64,000 bases of DNA from Trichoplax adhaerens (Eukaryota; Placozoa; Uniplacotomia; Trichoplacea; Trichoplacidae). The stretch lies in the NCBI RefSeq assembly GCF_000150275.1, contig NW_002060957.1:1073512-1137511 (forward strand), read 5' to 3'. Below are positions 1 through 10,947 of the stretch, piece after piece. Within the stretch, counting starts at the first letter, position 1. The number at the start of each line of letters is the position of its first letter. A program made the position numbers and the translations under genes. The notes under the pieces are model-generated. The model was not told where the DNA came from. It worked only from the letters and a program-made list of their open reading frames with translations, and ran no database searches.

Positions 1-568
1 ACTAAAAATACTAGCTCTTTCTATAGATCAGATACATACTACACGCATTTTTTATTTAAGAAACGACTGTATCTGCGTTCAAATAATCCCTAAATTGATT
101 AAGCAACCACTGAAATAAAGTGTATTACTGTTTTCTTCACTATACGTATTCGCTTTTATCTGGAAGGCCGTTCTGAGGCTTTATTGCAGCTTGGCAATAG
201 CCCTTAAGATGTAATTAAATTTAAAATTTTACTCCTTTTTATGCTATTTATACATTTCTAAGCTGGCTTCTAGCGAAGTGCAAGCACCCCAAGGAATGTG
301 ACTTTTAGCTCTAAAATAACGAGACCAGCTGCTCTATCGACATTAGCAACGTTTTTTACATAAAAGTATTTTTTATTTTATTTAATGTTAATATGACAGA
401 ATTTATATGCAAATCGCTTTACAAAAGCATTTGTGTCGTTATAAAGGGTTTACGTAATACAGCAATTGAAATACAGTAAAAACAAAATTTCTGTAGCTAC
501 GTAAGCCACATAGGCAAAGGATTAAAGTACAATGGCATCAAAATAGTACAAGACTAGAGTCTATTCTT
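1..568. other. 3' flank of NOP58, no gene seen
   Basis: This AT-rich stretch lies downstream of the NOP58 stop codon on the minus strand. I see no coding exon in it. A TTTATT at 372-377 reads AATAAA on the minus strand about 190 bases past the stop and could be the NOP58 poly(A) signal, but such hexamers are frequent by chance in DNA this AT-rich. Confidence 0.5.
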
Positions 569-1968
569 TCAATGCTTTACTTTTTTTTTTTCTTCTTTTC
601 GCTGGAAACCTATAGAATAACAAGGGTAATTATTGAGTTAATTAGATTGCTGCTAGTCACTTATCCGAGATAATGAAACGGTCATACAGATAGTAATTAT
701 CCCTCACTTTTTCCGATGATTCTGCATCTTTCTTGGCCTTTTTTGTCTTTTTCTTAGCAGACCCCTACAGAAAGCAAGGGACTCGTTATTATTCATTCCT
801 CATTAACAATTATCACTAAAAGTATTTAAATACTATATACCGCATCTGGAGATATAGGAGTATCAGATTCCTTTTTCGCCTTTTTCTTTTTCTTATCTGA
901 GCTAACGATCTAAGCAAAGAGGAACGTAATAAATTACCAAAGTGCATCGCTATGTATCGTTGACAAACGTTAAGGAAGGCATATACGTATTCAGAAAAAT
1001 TGGTTTTATACCATTTCAGGTTCTTCTACTATACTGGCAGTTTTCGATTTATCCTTTTTCTAATTAATATTTTCAATATAATGGAAAAGCCATTGAGAAT
1101 ACTGCAAACCGATATAAGGATAATGTTCTACCGACTTTGTGTTATATTGAAAGACACATACCTTATCCTTCTTCTTTTGCTTTTGTTCCGTTGGGGTCTA
1201 CAAATAAAAAGATTACAAATTAAATACCGAGAATTTTACATATACGCGTACGTAAGTTAATGCACCTTCCAAAAACTACTATGTTATTTTGTAATTAGTA
1301 AAGTTTAAAACTGATGCATCGGAAAATATTACAATATAGTACCTCAACATTCATAGATTCTTCTTCTTTAGCTTTCTTGTCTTTCTTCTTCTTCTCTTTG
1401 ACTGGAGTCTAATAAATAGACAACGTAAAATAGTTAAATACTTGCGATGTAATTAAGCCAACAAGCATTACGTCCAATAAGCATCTATCTTTCTACCGTT
1501 AATGTTTACAATGTAGGATATCAGTTATCAAGTACTCGTAATACCTGAAAACTTTCTGAAGCAGCTGCTTCACTGGAGCTTTTCGCTTTCTTTTCTTCAG
1601 ACTATTGGAGAAAGATCGTAATTAATGAACAAGCTCTACAATGAATATCAGGGATACTATATCACACTAGAATTATCGCTACATTTCTAACCCAGTTAGC
1701 CTAACTCTAACCCTAGCTTCAGCTTAATATTTAGAATTTATATAAGGTCTAAAGGTTGCAGCAATAACATACACTATCGTATATTGCTGTCTTAACTGAA
1801 TGCAAATATTGTGTCCTAGAGTTTAAGAGCAAATGAAGAAACATCGTGATTACGTTTAAATAACCTTAGCTGAGGCAGCTCCAGATTTATCTAATTTTGC
1901 CTTCTTCTTTTTCTTCTTTGGGGTTTCTTCTAAAACTTCTATCAGCTTCTTTTTCTCACTAATGCTTT
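569..1968 (-). other. Modular lysine-rich tail exons of NOP58
   Basis: The last eight coding exons encode only Lys/Glu/Ser/Ala-rich low-complexity sequence typical of the disordered NOP58/NOP56 tail. The final seven (57, 66, 36, 48, 69, 57 and 33 nt) are all multiples of three and lie between phase-0 introns, so any of them can be skipped without changing frame. The terminal exon ends [10 protein letters not shown] followed by TGA. This exon structure may have arisen by repeated exon duplication; that is inference. Confidence 0.75.
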
Positions 1969-4900
1969 CTACGCAATCGGATCAATACAAAGTTGTTACT
2001 AAATTTTCTCAATCTCAGAAAACGAGTACTATATAACAGAAACAAGTAAAATAACTTTACCATTAGCTTCCGCAATGACGGAAGTATCTTCCTCACGTTT
2101 ACGTTTTTTACCAACAACGAAATCAGTATCAGGATTATAAGTGCGGACTTGACTATTATGAAATGAAATCATATTAAGTTTCTGCAAGACAAATTCATGA
2201 CTAGATCTAACATTGCTATCTCCGAAATGAAATTAGATGGCAGTCATGGTAGCTTACCTCTGATTAGTATACTTGTCAAATTTGGCGCTGCTTTTGGCAC
2301 TACCACTAATTTTCTTCATCTAACATTACCCAATAAATGATAGTCAGTACAACTAATTTTACAGGATAAGAACAAAGACGTAATTAACGTTGCATACATG
2401 GCCTTCTTCTAAACTCTTTAGGCGTATCTCAAGTTTTGCTCTTCCATCAATTCCAACATCAGTATTTGATTCTTCGCCTAGTGCATCGACTCGAGCAGCT
2501 AGTGAAGTTTTAGCAGCCAGCATACGTGATATCTACAAATAGTTTTTTTAGAGTAAATTGCGTAAGTAATTATTGCTTCGTAAAAGTTTCAATGGGTTTT
2601 ATTACAAGATACATTAACGGCGTACCTTTCCTTTATTCTTAGGATTAGACTGACCAACTAGTGAAGCATGATAAATAAGACCATATTTTGGTGTGTCATG
2701 TTTGGTTTTTAAAGCTCTAATTTTGATCAATAAATTGGAATAAGTAAAAATGTTATTGAGGTTCACTACGTATTAACTGTAAAAATTAACCGAAATAGTG
2801 CTTTTTCGGCGCCAAGAATTTGCACAGTTGAGGCTGGATATTTAGCAAGATTGAGCAAGGAACCTACAAGAGATTACAGAAGAAACTTTTAGTCAGTAAA
2901 TGACCACAGCACCATTTCTACTCATTCATAATTACTATACCAGCATGTGCAATTAATCTTGCTCCCACCAACTCGCCAACTAATAGTGTTAAATTAGGAG
3001 CAATAGCGGTCATGCGATTCTTAATATATTCGTACAGTTCTGTACGATAATTACTGACTTCAATGACCTATGATAGAGACACAGAGCAATCCTATTTATT
3101 CTCTAATTATCTCTACATTAAAAACTTTATTTTGACATTTTACTAACCTGATTGCACAAATATTTGATGTTTTCAATATCATCTACAGATATCTATCAAA
3201 ACAGAGATCATTAAGCTGAGTTAGCTTAAGCTACATGCACTATGTTAAAAAGTACTATTTCGTAATAAGGGATGTAGTACGAATTTTGTCTACCTCTGTA
3301 CCCATGGAAATTTCTGCAGCTTCTTTAATCTCAGCCTCTACTTCTTCGGGAAGAATCGATGATAAATCTGTACTCGACGTATTGTTTCTCATACCTTATA
3401 ATCATAGATAAACATTTATGATCAATATTCATTAATTTATACATGTCCATATAATAAAATTGCTTAGTAATTAGCTGACATACCGATCGCATTGATTGTC
3501 TTGACAAAGACCAAGTGGTCCGATACAATTTTGCCCAATTCAGGGAAATGCCAACCATACCATTCACGGCAACGCATAACGTAATTGTTCAATTCTTTAT
3601 CTAAATCATCTAGTAAGGCTATGGTTGGAATACAAAAGCATTTGTAAATTACAGGTTTAGGAAAATAATATAACTTCAGAACGTCGATGAAAGTAAAGTA
3701 CAGTAGTAATTTTATTACCATCTTCTAGTTATTTAGGTAGTCATTTCACTTACATATAGCTTGAACGATCATTGTGTCGACTTTGTCTGGGCTAAATTTC
3801 AACTTGTAACGTGAGAGGCTATAGTATAAATTATAAATAGCAAATAGAGATGATTTCACTTTCAAAATGCAATATAGAAATGGATAAAATTAAGATTATG
3901 TATAAGCAAGTGGCTACCTATGAGCTAGACCAAGAGCCATAGCACTCATTTCTTTTTCCGGCAAACCTTTCATAGAATAGGTGATTAGTCAATGTTTTTT
4001 AACTATTCAGAACTATGAAATTTCTTTAGAGAAAGAAAAAGTCTTACCGGTTATCAATTCGTTCATTTGACTTCGTATTCCTCTAGTTAATTCATGTATG
4101 GCATTGTTACAAACACAAGCTATCCCAGTTTTTTCCTAAGTGCAAAATCGGGATTTGTAGTAAAACAATAACCCCCAAATTGGTTTGTAAGGAAATTAAG
4201 CTATCTAAACGATTTATAAAGTAGTAGCAAGTGAAGATGACGAAACTAACTTTGATGGCATTGCCTAATTTAGCATCAGCTACGGCAAGTTCGTCGTGTA
4301 TATCTTTGGCATAGGCCTTCTTCAAGATTTTTTTCAGTTTCTTACTGACTTTACCTTCTACAACTGCCGTTGCAGCTATAATATGATTGAAAGGAAAAGA
4401 AGGCAACATTTACTCTAGCGTTCAGTCATTGTTGATTTTGGTATCTACGACTATCTATCTCACAAGATGTTGCAAAAGGAGCTATGAGCTATAAGATTGC
4501 TTATGATTGTTATTTGTATTCACCAGTAGAGTAACTTGTGCTTAAATCATGAACAATTTACTATTTATACTCTATCTCTATGCACGTAAAACTCCAGATT
4601 TTATACAGGTGCAATGCATATTGCACAATCCAGAAGAGAATAGCGAAAGGAAAAAAATTACAAGTTGATATCATTTAATTTAAGATTGAAACTAACCAGC
4701 CAAAGCCTCAGTGGTATCTTCGAATTTCTGAAAGTGCTTTAGCTTGATGCTATCACGAGTAGAAAAATCCATTATTTGTAAGGCTATTCGATTACGGTTT
4801 GTCTGATTGACTGGCTAAAGCAAAGACTCCAAGCTAGCAAGCTAGTCTATACAGTTTATTATAACGTTGATGGTGGAAAAGGTGATGACTATCGCTACCC

Positions 4901-5585
4901 TTTAAGAGAGTCAGGTAAGACTTTCCAGGTAGTAAGATAATCCGTACACATTCTACTGTAGCTTTTGCTGAGAAATAGTAGCGGATTACCTGGAGAAAAT
5001 AGTGCAATCTCTGTAGACACTACCTATTGTAAGATGCACAGTGTACAAGGCATGATATTTCAACTGCATCCACTAGACTGTGGTTATTATTTTTGATTGC
5101 AGCAAGACAGTCAAATACGGCACAACTACTCATTTCAAACGCAATGGAAAGATGTGCCTTGACTCATTGATTTCATGACATGACAGTACAGTAGTACACT
5201 GATTTATTGTATATGCAAATACAGTGATTACAAACTAAGGTACCAATGGTGCTAGCTTGGCAAGATAATCAGCCTACAGTAGGTATTTACAATTTGTTGG
5301 CTTCATCTGGTGAAATGAATTCCTTATACAAGTTGTCAGCCTGTTGTAATTTCTTCTCATTCAAGACCTAAAAAGTTACCAAAAAAAAAATGCTATGAGC
5401 TCTTGGATGCTTGCATTGTATATTGTTCATGGATCAGTTGGTTGCCGTAAGACTATTCTAGGCAAAACCTATGGTATCCTTCAGTCTACGTTGTGCCTAT
5501 CATGCTTGAAGACAAGCCGATTGATGAAGCATTGGAGTACCTTAAAGATTGCATATCCAGACGATGTTTCAAATAGAACCAACAT
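569..5585 (-). CDS. NOP58: NOP58, core protein of box C/D snoRNPs (24 exons)
   Basis: NOP58 is one of the two Nop-domain scaffolds that hold fibrillarin on box C/D snoRNAs in the nucleolus, guiding rRNA 2'-O-methylation. The start [15 protein letters not shown] (5583-5585 is ATG), the segments [26 protein letters not shown], the Nop signature [16 protein letters not shown] (residues 183-198), [18 protein letters not shown] and [12 protein letters not shown] follow human NOP58 colinearly. Exons: 5541-5585, 5291-5367, 4697-4749, 4251-4375, 4048-4135, 3918-3966, 3754-3818, 3484-3618, 3294-3394, 3148-3192, 2941-3067, 2791-2863, 2626-2716, 2398-2532, 2258-2319, 2061-2152, 1865-1968, 1545-1601, 1343-1408, 1162-1197, 1012-1059, 841-909, 708-764, 569-601. 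They join in frame to about 610 residues, longer than the human 529 because of the tail. If the last donor (GTGAGG at 706) is not used, translation stops at 657-659 instead. Confidence 0.95.
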
Positions 5586-6060
5586 CTTGTAGGATTACTC
5601 AATCGATTCAACTATTCAATTTACAAAGAAATGGCATTTAGTGTATCCTATTCTCATCATCGCATGGGCTAATCTCGCCCTTACTTTATCCATTTCAAAT
5701 GATTGATTGGGTACTACAACGTGAACTACCTTGCAATAACGTTGGCAAAAAATGACAGATCGTCCAGTGGTTGACGACGATGACTGGCTATAGCCTGTAG
5801 GATCTTGGCTGACCTCGTTGAGTGACAAGGGTGCTCCTTCTTCCTTTAGCGATGGTTGAAGGTGTTTCTTTACTGCCAATCGTGCACGGCACTAATAATC
5901 TAGGCAGAATAACTTGTCTTTCCTTGCAGCAAGAATGGCGTGGCAGGCGTACCTAGATGGCAAAAGTCCAGAATTGGCCGATCACGGAGGTTGAAAAAGC
6001 TGCAGATTGCCAATCCAGTAAAAACAACGTGGATGCGACGAGGACGGATGGCAGCCAGCC
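5586..6060. other. NOP58 upstream region, no gene supported
   Basis: This is the presumed 5' UTR and promoter of NOP58 on the minus strand. An 87-codon minus ORF (5616-5879) ends 30 bases before the NOP58 ATG, but it has no recognisable family and no splice continuity with NOP58, so I do not call it a gene. The NOP58 ATG context on the minus strand is CTACAAGATGTTGG. Confidence 0.4.
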
Positions 6061-6075
6061 CTGACCCCTGGCTGC

Positions 6076-6640
6076 TACAGTACGGTACTGTAGACTACGG
6101 TGCAGACACTGTAGAGGTAGACTGTAGACTAGTACTGTCGAGGTGACACCGTCGGACCGGTTGACGTTCATAGTAACACGTGAGCGCGTTTGACGTTGCG
6201 AGTATGACATCTAATAATTGAAGAGTATAAGTACAGTACTGTACACTACTAAAATGTACTGTACAGTACTGTACACTGTAGGGTACTGTACTGTTCTGTA
6301 TGATTGCAGTGTACAGTACAGTACTGTAGACTGTAGAGGTGATACAGTAGGACAGGTTGACGTCAGGTCTAGGTTGATCATCATAGTAACACGTGTGCGC
6401 GCTTGACGTGACGCGTGTGACAACTAATTAGACTTGAGAAAGGTTCGGTTCGGTTTGGTTCGGTACCTGGATGATCGATATGATCGAATTGAAGTGTACA
6501 GTACAACACTAAAATATCGCGAGAAAACTGTACTGTTCTGTATGACTGTCGTCAGCAGTATGCAACACTAAACCGAACCATGGACTGCATTCCGACTGCG
6601 GTACTGTACACTGTACACTGTACAGCCCCAACAGATCAGA
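6076..6640. repeat. GTACTGTAC palindrome cluster with a diverged direct repeat
   Basis: The words TACAGTACTGTA, GTACTGTAC and their fragments recur many times here and can fold on themselves, for example in 6232-6320 and 6595-6625. In addition, 6115-6225 and 6325-6435 are two diverged copies of one segment: both carry TAGAGGTGA, then a GACC/GACA-GGTTGACGT block, then CATAGTAACACGTG and a GCG-rich stretch. The cluster sits 0.5-1 kb upstream of the NOP58 ATG. Function unknown; it could be a decayed foldback element or a regulatory repeat. Confidence 0.7.
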
Positions 6641-6973
6641 GCTGGGAGATGGAGATTGGACGTACAGAAAAGATGAATCGATGCTCAAAGCAGAGTCTGC
6701 CTCCTTGCTTTCCAACCCAGGTATCGCATCGTACTCGATACTCTATAGCTACAGATTGAAAAGGCATCGCAGCCAAAATGGACGTTGCAGGCACACTGAT
6801 GCCTACAGCCAGTTGCTAGCCTGCGATATTGATATTGGAAATTTTTACCCAGAGTTAGTCATCATCATATTGATCTTGTTGAACGAGATCGTTGTACAGG
6901 ATATCCAATGGACCCGTGCAAAATCAACCAATGTTGTCATTCTACTGTGTCGGTATTCTGATGACAAGAGTGT

Positions 6974-7512
6974 CCAACCCTAACATTCAACACAAGACAA
7001 TATTCAAAATGAGCTCAAGTCATGCTGTTACTGTGTCAATATCCCAATGGCCAGAGTGGGATTAGACATGATATCTGCCGATGGATTCAACAAAGTTATC
7101 ATTTACTATGTCAATATCACCAATGACCACACAACGTTGCACATGATAGTTGTTCCAACCCTAACATTCAACACAAGACAATATTCAAAATGAGCTCAAG
7201 TCATGCTATTACTGTGTCAATATCCCAATGGCCAGAGTAGGATTAGACATGATATCTGCCGATGGATTCAACAAAGTTATCATTTACTATGTCAATATCA
7301 CCGATGACCACACAACGTTGCACATGATAGTTGTTCCAACCCTAACATTCAACACAAGACAATATTCAAAATGAGCTCAAATCATGCTGTTACTGTGTCA
7401 ATATCCCAATGGCCAGAGTAGGATTAGACATGATATCTGCTGATGGATTCAACAAAGTTATCATTTACTATGTCAATATCACCGATGACCACACAACGTT
7501 GCACATGATAGT
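6974..7512. repeat. Three-copy tandem repeat, 181-bp unit
   Basis: The word CCAACCCTAACATTCAACAC begins at 6974, 7155 and 7336, giving an exact period of 181 bp. The three copies differ at only a few positions by eye, for example GTGGGATTAG against GTAGGATTAG, so the array looks young. Fragments of the same unit (TTCAAAATGA, CATGCTGTTACTGT, GGCCAGAGTA) continue with more decay to about 7740. No reading frame stays open through the units, so the array is non-coding. Confidence 0.92.
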
Positions 7513-7744
7513 TGCTAGGCGCATTTTCAAAATGAGTTCCAGCCATGATATTACTGCGTCAAGATTCTAATGGCCGCAGCAGCATTCGACATCATGTCTA
7601 CTTTCATACAGTACTAGATGAGGTCAGGATTTTGACCGCGTTGGACATGATAATAACTAGACTCATTCAAAATGAACTCTAGTCATGCTGTTACTGTATC
7701 CATCATGGCCAGAGTATTCGACATGATATCTATTTGCTCATTAG

Positions 7745-8806
7745 GTTAAATTATAATTCCACTGTGATTATAATACTGAATTGAGCGCAGCGTGGGACAT
7801 ATCTGTTGCATTCATTCAAACTTGGCTGAAATCATACTGTCACGGTTCACCATGAGCGTATTATAATTATTGGTTTATTAAAAATAAACTAAAGTATTGA
7901 TTTTAGGTCTCCGATATCTACCAAGCTACGCATAATTAGCTCAAGTCTTGCTACTACCGTAGCGATATATTCTTTATCAGAGCATTATACATGACAACTG
8001 CAAATATATAATCATATACACGTTGCTTGCTCTGGCCAGTCAATTGAAAGGATGACTTGCAACCAATTATAATTATTACGATTGGAGTTGAGACTTATCA
8101 CCGCTATAGTACTGTAATTTCCTACCAATGATAATTTAATGATGCTGTACAGTAAACAAATGAAGAAATGAAATTTCAATTTGAAAGCAAATTGAATCCT
8201 TCAAGCTTACTTTAACATTTGCATCACACAAATTTGTGTCTTATTCGTGAGCATCGTTTATTACTGAGTATCAGAGCAGATCGTATAATTATCTCGATAA
8301 ATCAAGGAAGATGCTGTACGATTTTGTAGATTCGTCCGTAAATTACCATTTCGCAACAAGGCTTGTGGTCGGTGGTCAACCAATACAGACTAATCACTAC
8401 TTGAAACTTGATCATTTTGTTCCCTATGGAACACCTTGCATGCATTCGATTTGAACAATACAATGACGTTGCAAGGACGCACTTTGATAAAAGTAAATTA
8501 GAGACTAGGCTGTAAGACCGTTCGATTTAGTAACATTAATTCTGATCTACTAAATTGCTTGTAAGCAGGCTATACACTTGCATTCGTAAAGTGATGGGAT
8601 AAATTGAAGATCTATTAAACAAAAATATGACGTAGAATAGCAAAAAGAGTGTCATGCATACACTCACAATCTTACAAAAGTGCTTTGAATAAACATTCGC
8701 TGAAAGCAAAGTTATAGTGATGCATTTACAGTAAATCCAGTAGATGTATTGAGACGACGGGACGATCTCAATCAATTATCATTTCGCAAAGAGGAACCCG
8801 ATAATT
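7745..8806. other. Spacer, nothing identified
   Basis: AT-rich sequence between the decayed end of the 181-bp repeat and the 3' end of the small minus-strand gene. A 79-codon minus ORF (8536-8775) has the composition of chance AT-rich translation and no flanking splice logic, so it is not annotated. Confidence 0.5.
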
Positions 8807-10413
8807 CTAATTTAACGATAACAGTTTTGTTGATCCTTGTATCAATCGAATTTCTTCTTGACTCAGGACTTGTTCAGCGTGCTCTTGCATCCAAGCCGAT
8901 ACTGCTTCACTTCCGTAGTTGTTAATTAGTTCTTGTCTTTGCTGTTCGGCATTATTAACTTCTCCTTGCATTCTATAGACGAAATTCAAACATCCTATTT
9001 CATAGCTATCGTTGCATGGATATCTGGAGCAAGTAAGGCAAACTGCTACCCACTAGTCTTCCATTCTTATATTACGTAACCATGGGAAAATATCTGGTTG
9101 TAATAACTAACGTATTATCAATTATACACAGTAAAGATCGATGCAATCAAGATATTGCCCTTAAAAGTTTAAACGCGATTCATTATTTTTAGCATCTTCA
9201 TCTTTCAAATAGTTTTCGGCTAACAATCAAGAATAAAGTGTGCGGGATTGGGCACTGATTAATCTTATCTTAGGCCTACAGTCACCTCTGAGATTAGTGA
9301 AAGTCTATATTCTAGGATTAGATAGTCTTTGAAGTACCTAAGGTATTCACTTCTCATTATACAGTAATAATACTGTAACCTTATGATAGATAGTCAATAC
9401 AAGTTAACATTCTACCGTAATCCAACAATGTACCTATCTTAATAGAAATATGAGGTAACAATATTCTCACCGGTTACTTTCCGACAATGCTCTTGCCACG
9501 AATTGATTTAACCTTTCCTTGTCCAAGTTTGACTAATCCGTAAGATTTTAAATAAAAGATATTAATATAAGGGCGTGAATTTCGTAAAATTCGGTAAATT
9601 TCGAAAACACACGGGTATAGCATACATCAGGCTGTTATGAGAAATCGTATAAATGAAATATCGAATACCACAGATTTAATTTATTTTTATGAGGTAAAAC
9701 TAGCCATTTAGTTTATGTACAGTGTAAGTAATTTGAACTGCATCATGACTAAATGAATAGAAAATTGTAATGAATGGGTTTTAACTTTTTATGTCTATAG
9801 TGCGAATGTAAGTACCTCATTTCATCAGCCTAGCCATCCTCTATGATTACTTTATAAGCAACATTGATTATTCTATCTGGCTTAGTGCTTTGCTTCGTGA
9901 TACTAACATACCTTGAAAACATATGACTACAGTAATTAGTTGAAATTTGCCAATTAAGAATAACTCTACTCTACCACTATCGACGTCTACGGAAAATAGC
10001 ATATTTACAAACAACTTCAACATATGCAGAAGTAGAAGTACGGTACGTTACTGTCTGTGAGAAAACGTTGGGCTTTTAGCGATTCACATACACGTCTATA
10101 GCATAAGAATTGCCATAGATCATCATTAATTAAACGTTACTACGACACAGCATAGACTAATTAATGATACTATACTATTTACGAATCAACCGGCCGCATT
10201 TCAACAGTTGAAAAATTTTTAAACATAAACAACAAATAAATTCTGGTTATTATTGCTATCATCATAATAAAGAAGCAATAATAATATCATTTCAGCGATG
10301 GATCCAAGAACGAACAAATAACTACCAATATACAATATACTATAATGGCTGTATCTTCAAATAACTAATCAATCAGTCCAATTTCTAACCCATACCTCAT
10401 CGGAGTTGTCCAT
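8807..10413 (-). CDS. Possible small four-exon gene of unknown function
   Basis: Proposed exons are 10396-10413 (start MDNSDE, then GTATGG), 10022-10054, 9471-9532 and 8807-8972. The last two are the better supported part: the exon NLDKERLNQFVARALSES ends with two bases of a codon at a strong GTGAGA donor, and the next acceptor restores the frame into MQGEVNNAEQQRQEL and EEIRLIQGSTKLLSLN, ending in TAG. The whole model gives about 92 residues, acidic and glutamine-rich, probably helical, with no cysteine, signal peptide or membrane segment. I do not recognise the family. The second exon is the weakest part, because its donor (GTTGAA) is poor and a longer version is possible. The gene would start about 530 bp from TRMT10A in head-to-head orientation. 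Confidence 0.4.
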
Positions 10414-10947
10414 TTTGTATCGCATTTTATCGAATCCTATCGAGGTTGCCTTGTCAACGACCTACTCGGAGTCAGTGAGTCACTGCCCAGTGTGCTCACA
10501 TCTAGCGCCACTTTGGTAAGTATTAGACCATGAGCCTGGCTGTTGTTACGGTACTATGACTGTAACAGGACCATCAAGCACTAGTATTTCACTACAAATA
10601 ATCTGTGGTTTCGTAGACTACTATGGAATTTATACTGTACTGTACTGTCCGTACAGTACAGTACTGTCAGTACAGCATAGTAGTTGCTTTACATAGACGT
10701 CTGTCTGTCTGGACGTAACACGAAACCAATTGCGCAGTACAGTACTGCACAGATAGAGACTGTAGGTAGATCTACTGCGGCAAAGTCCAGTTGGGAGGTT
10801 GGGATTTGCTTGCGAGTATCCTTGCCAGCCATTTTTGTAAACTTAAAGATCTTCTACAGCTATTAGCATCGTATACAAGAGTACTGAATGAGTTTTAGTC
10901 AAGGCTTGTAAAGTTTAAGCCGTAATTTATTTTACGATTGGAAAAAA
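10414..10947. promoter_or_regulatory. Putative bidirectional promoter with GTAC palindromes
   Basis: The interval separates the candidate start of the minus-strand small gene from the TRMT10A ATG. It contains an inverted repeat at about 10635-10670 (TACTGTACTGTACTG facing CAGTACAGTA-type sequence) and more GTACTG words to 10750, the same vocabulary as the cluster upstream of NOP58. TTGCCAGCCATTTTTGTAAA lies near 10820. I see no convincing TATA box in a fixed position. The promoter role is inferred from gene orientation alone. Confidence 0.4.

Noticed and set aside
4882-4971. Possible box C/D snoRNA (GTGATGA at 4882, CTGA at 4968) on the plus strand opposite a NOP58 intron
   Set aside because: No convincing terminal stem and it lies antisense to the host gene; the two short boxes occur together easily by chance. 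A snoRNA search of NOP58 introns on the minus strand gave no C box by eye.
5395-5592. Plus-strand 65-codon ORF
   Set aside because: It overlaps NOP58 exon 1 on the opposite strand and is its shadow.
5616-5879. Minus-strand 87-codon ORF just upstream of NOP58
   Set aside because: No family resemblance and no in-frame or spliced link to NOP58; most likely chance or 5' UTR.
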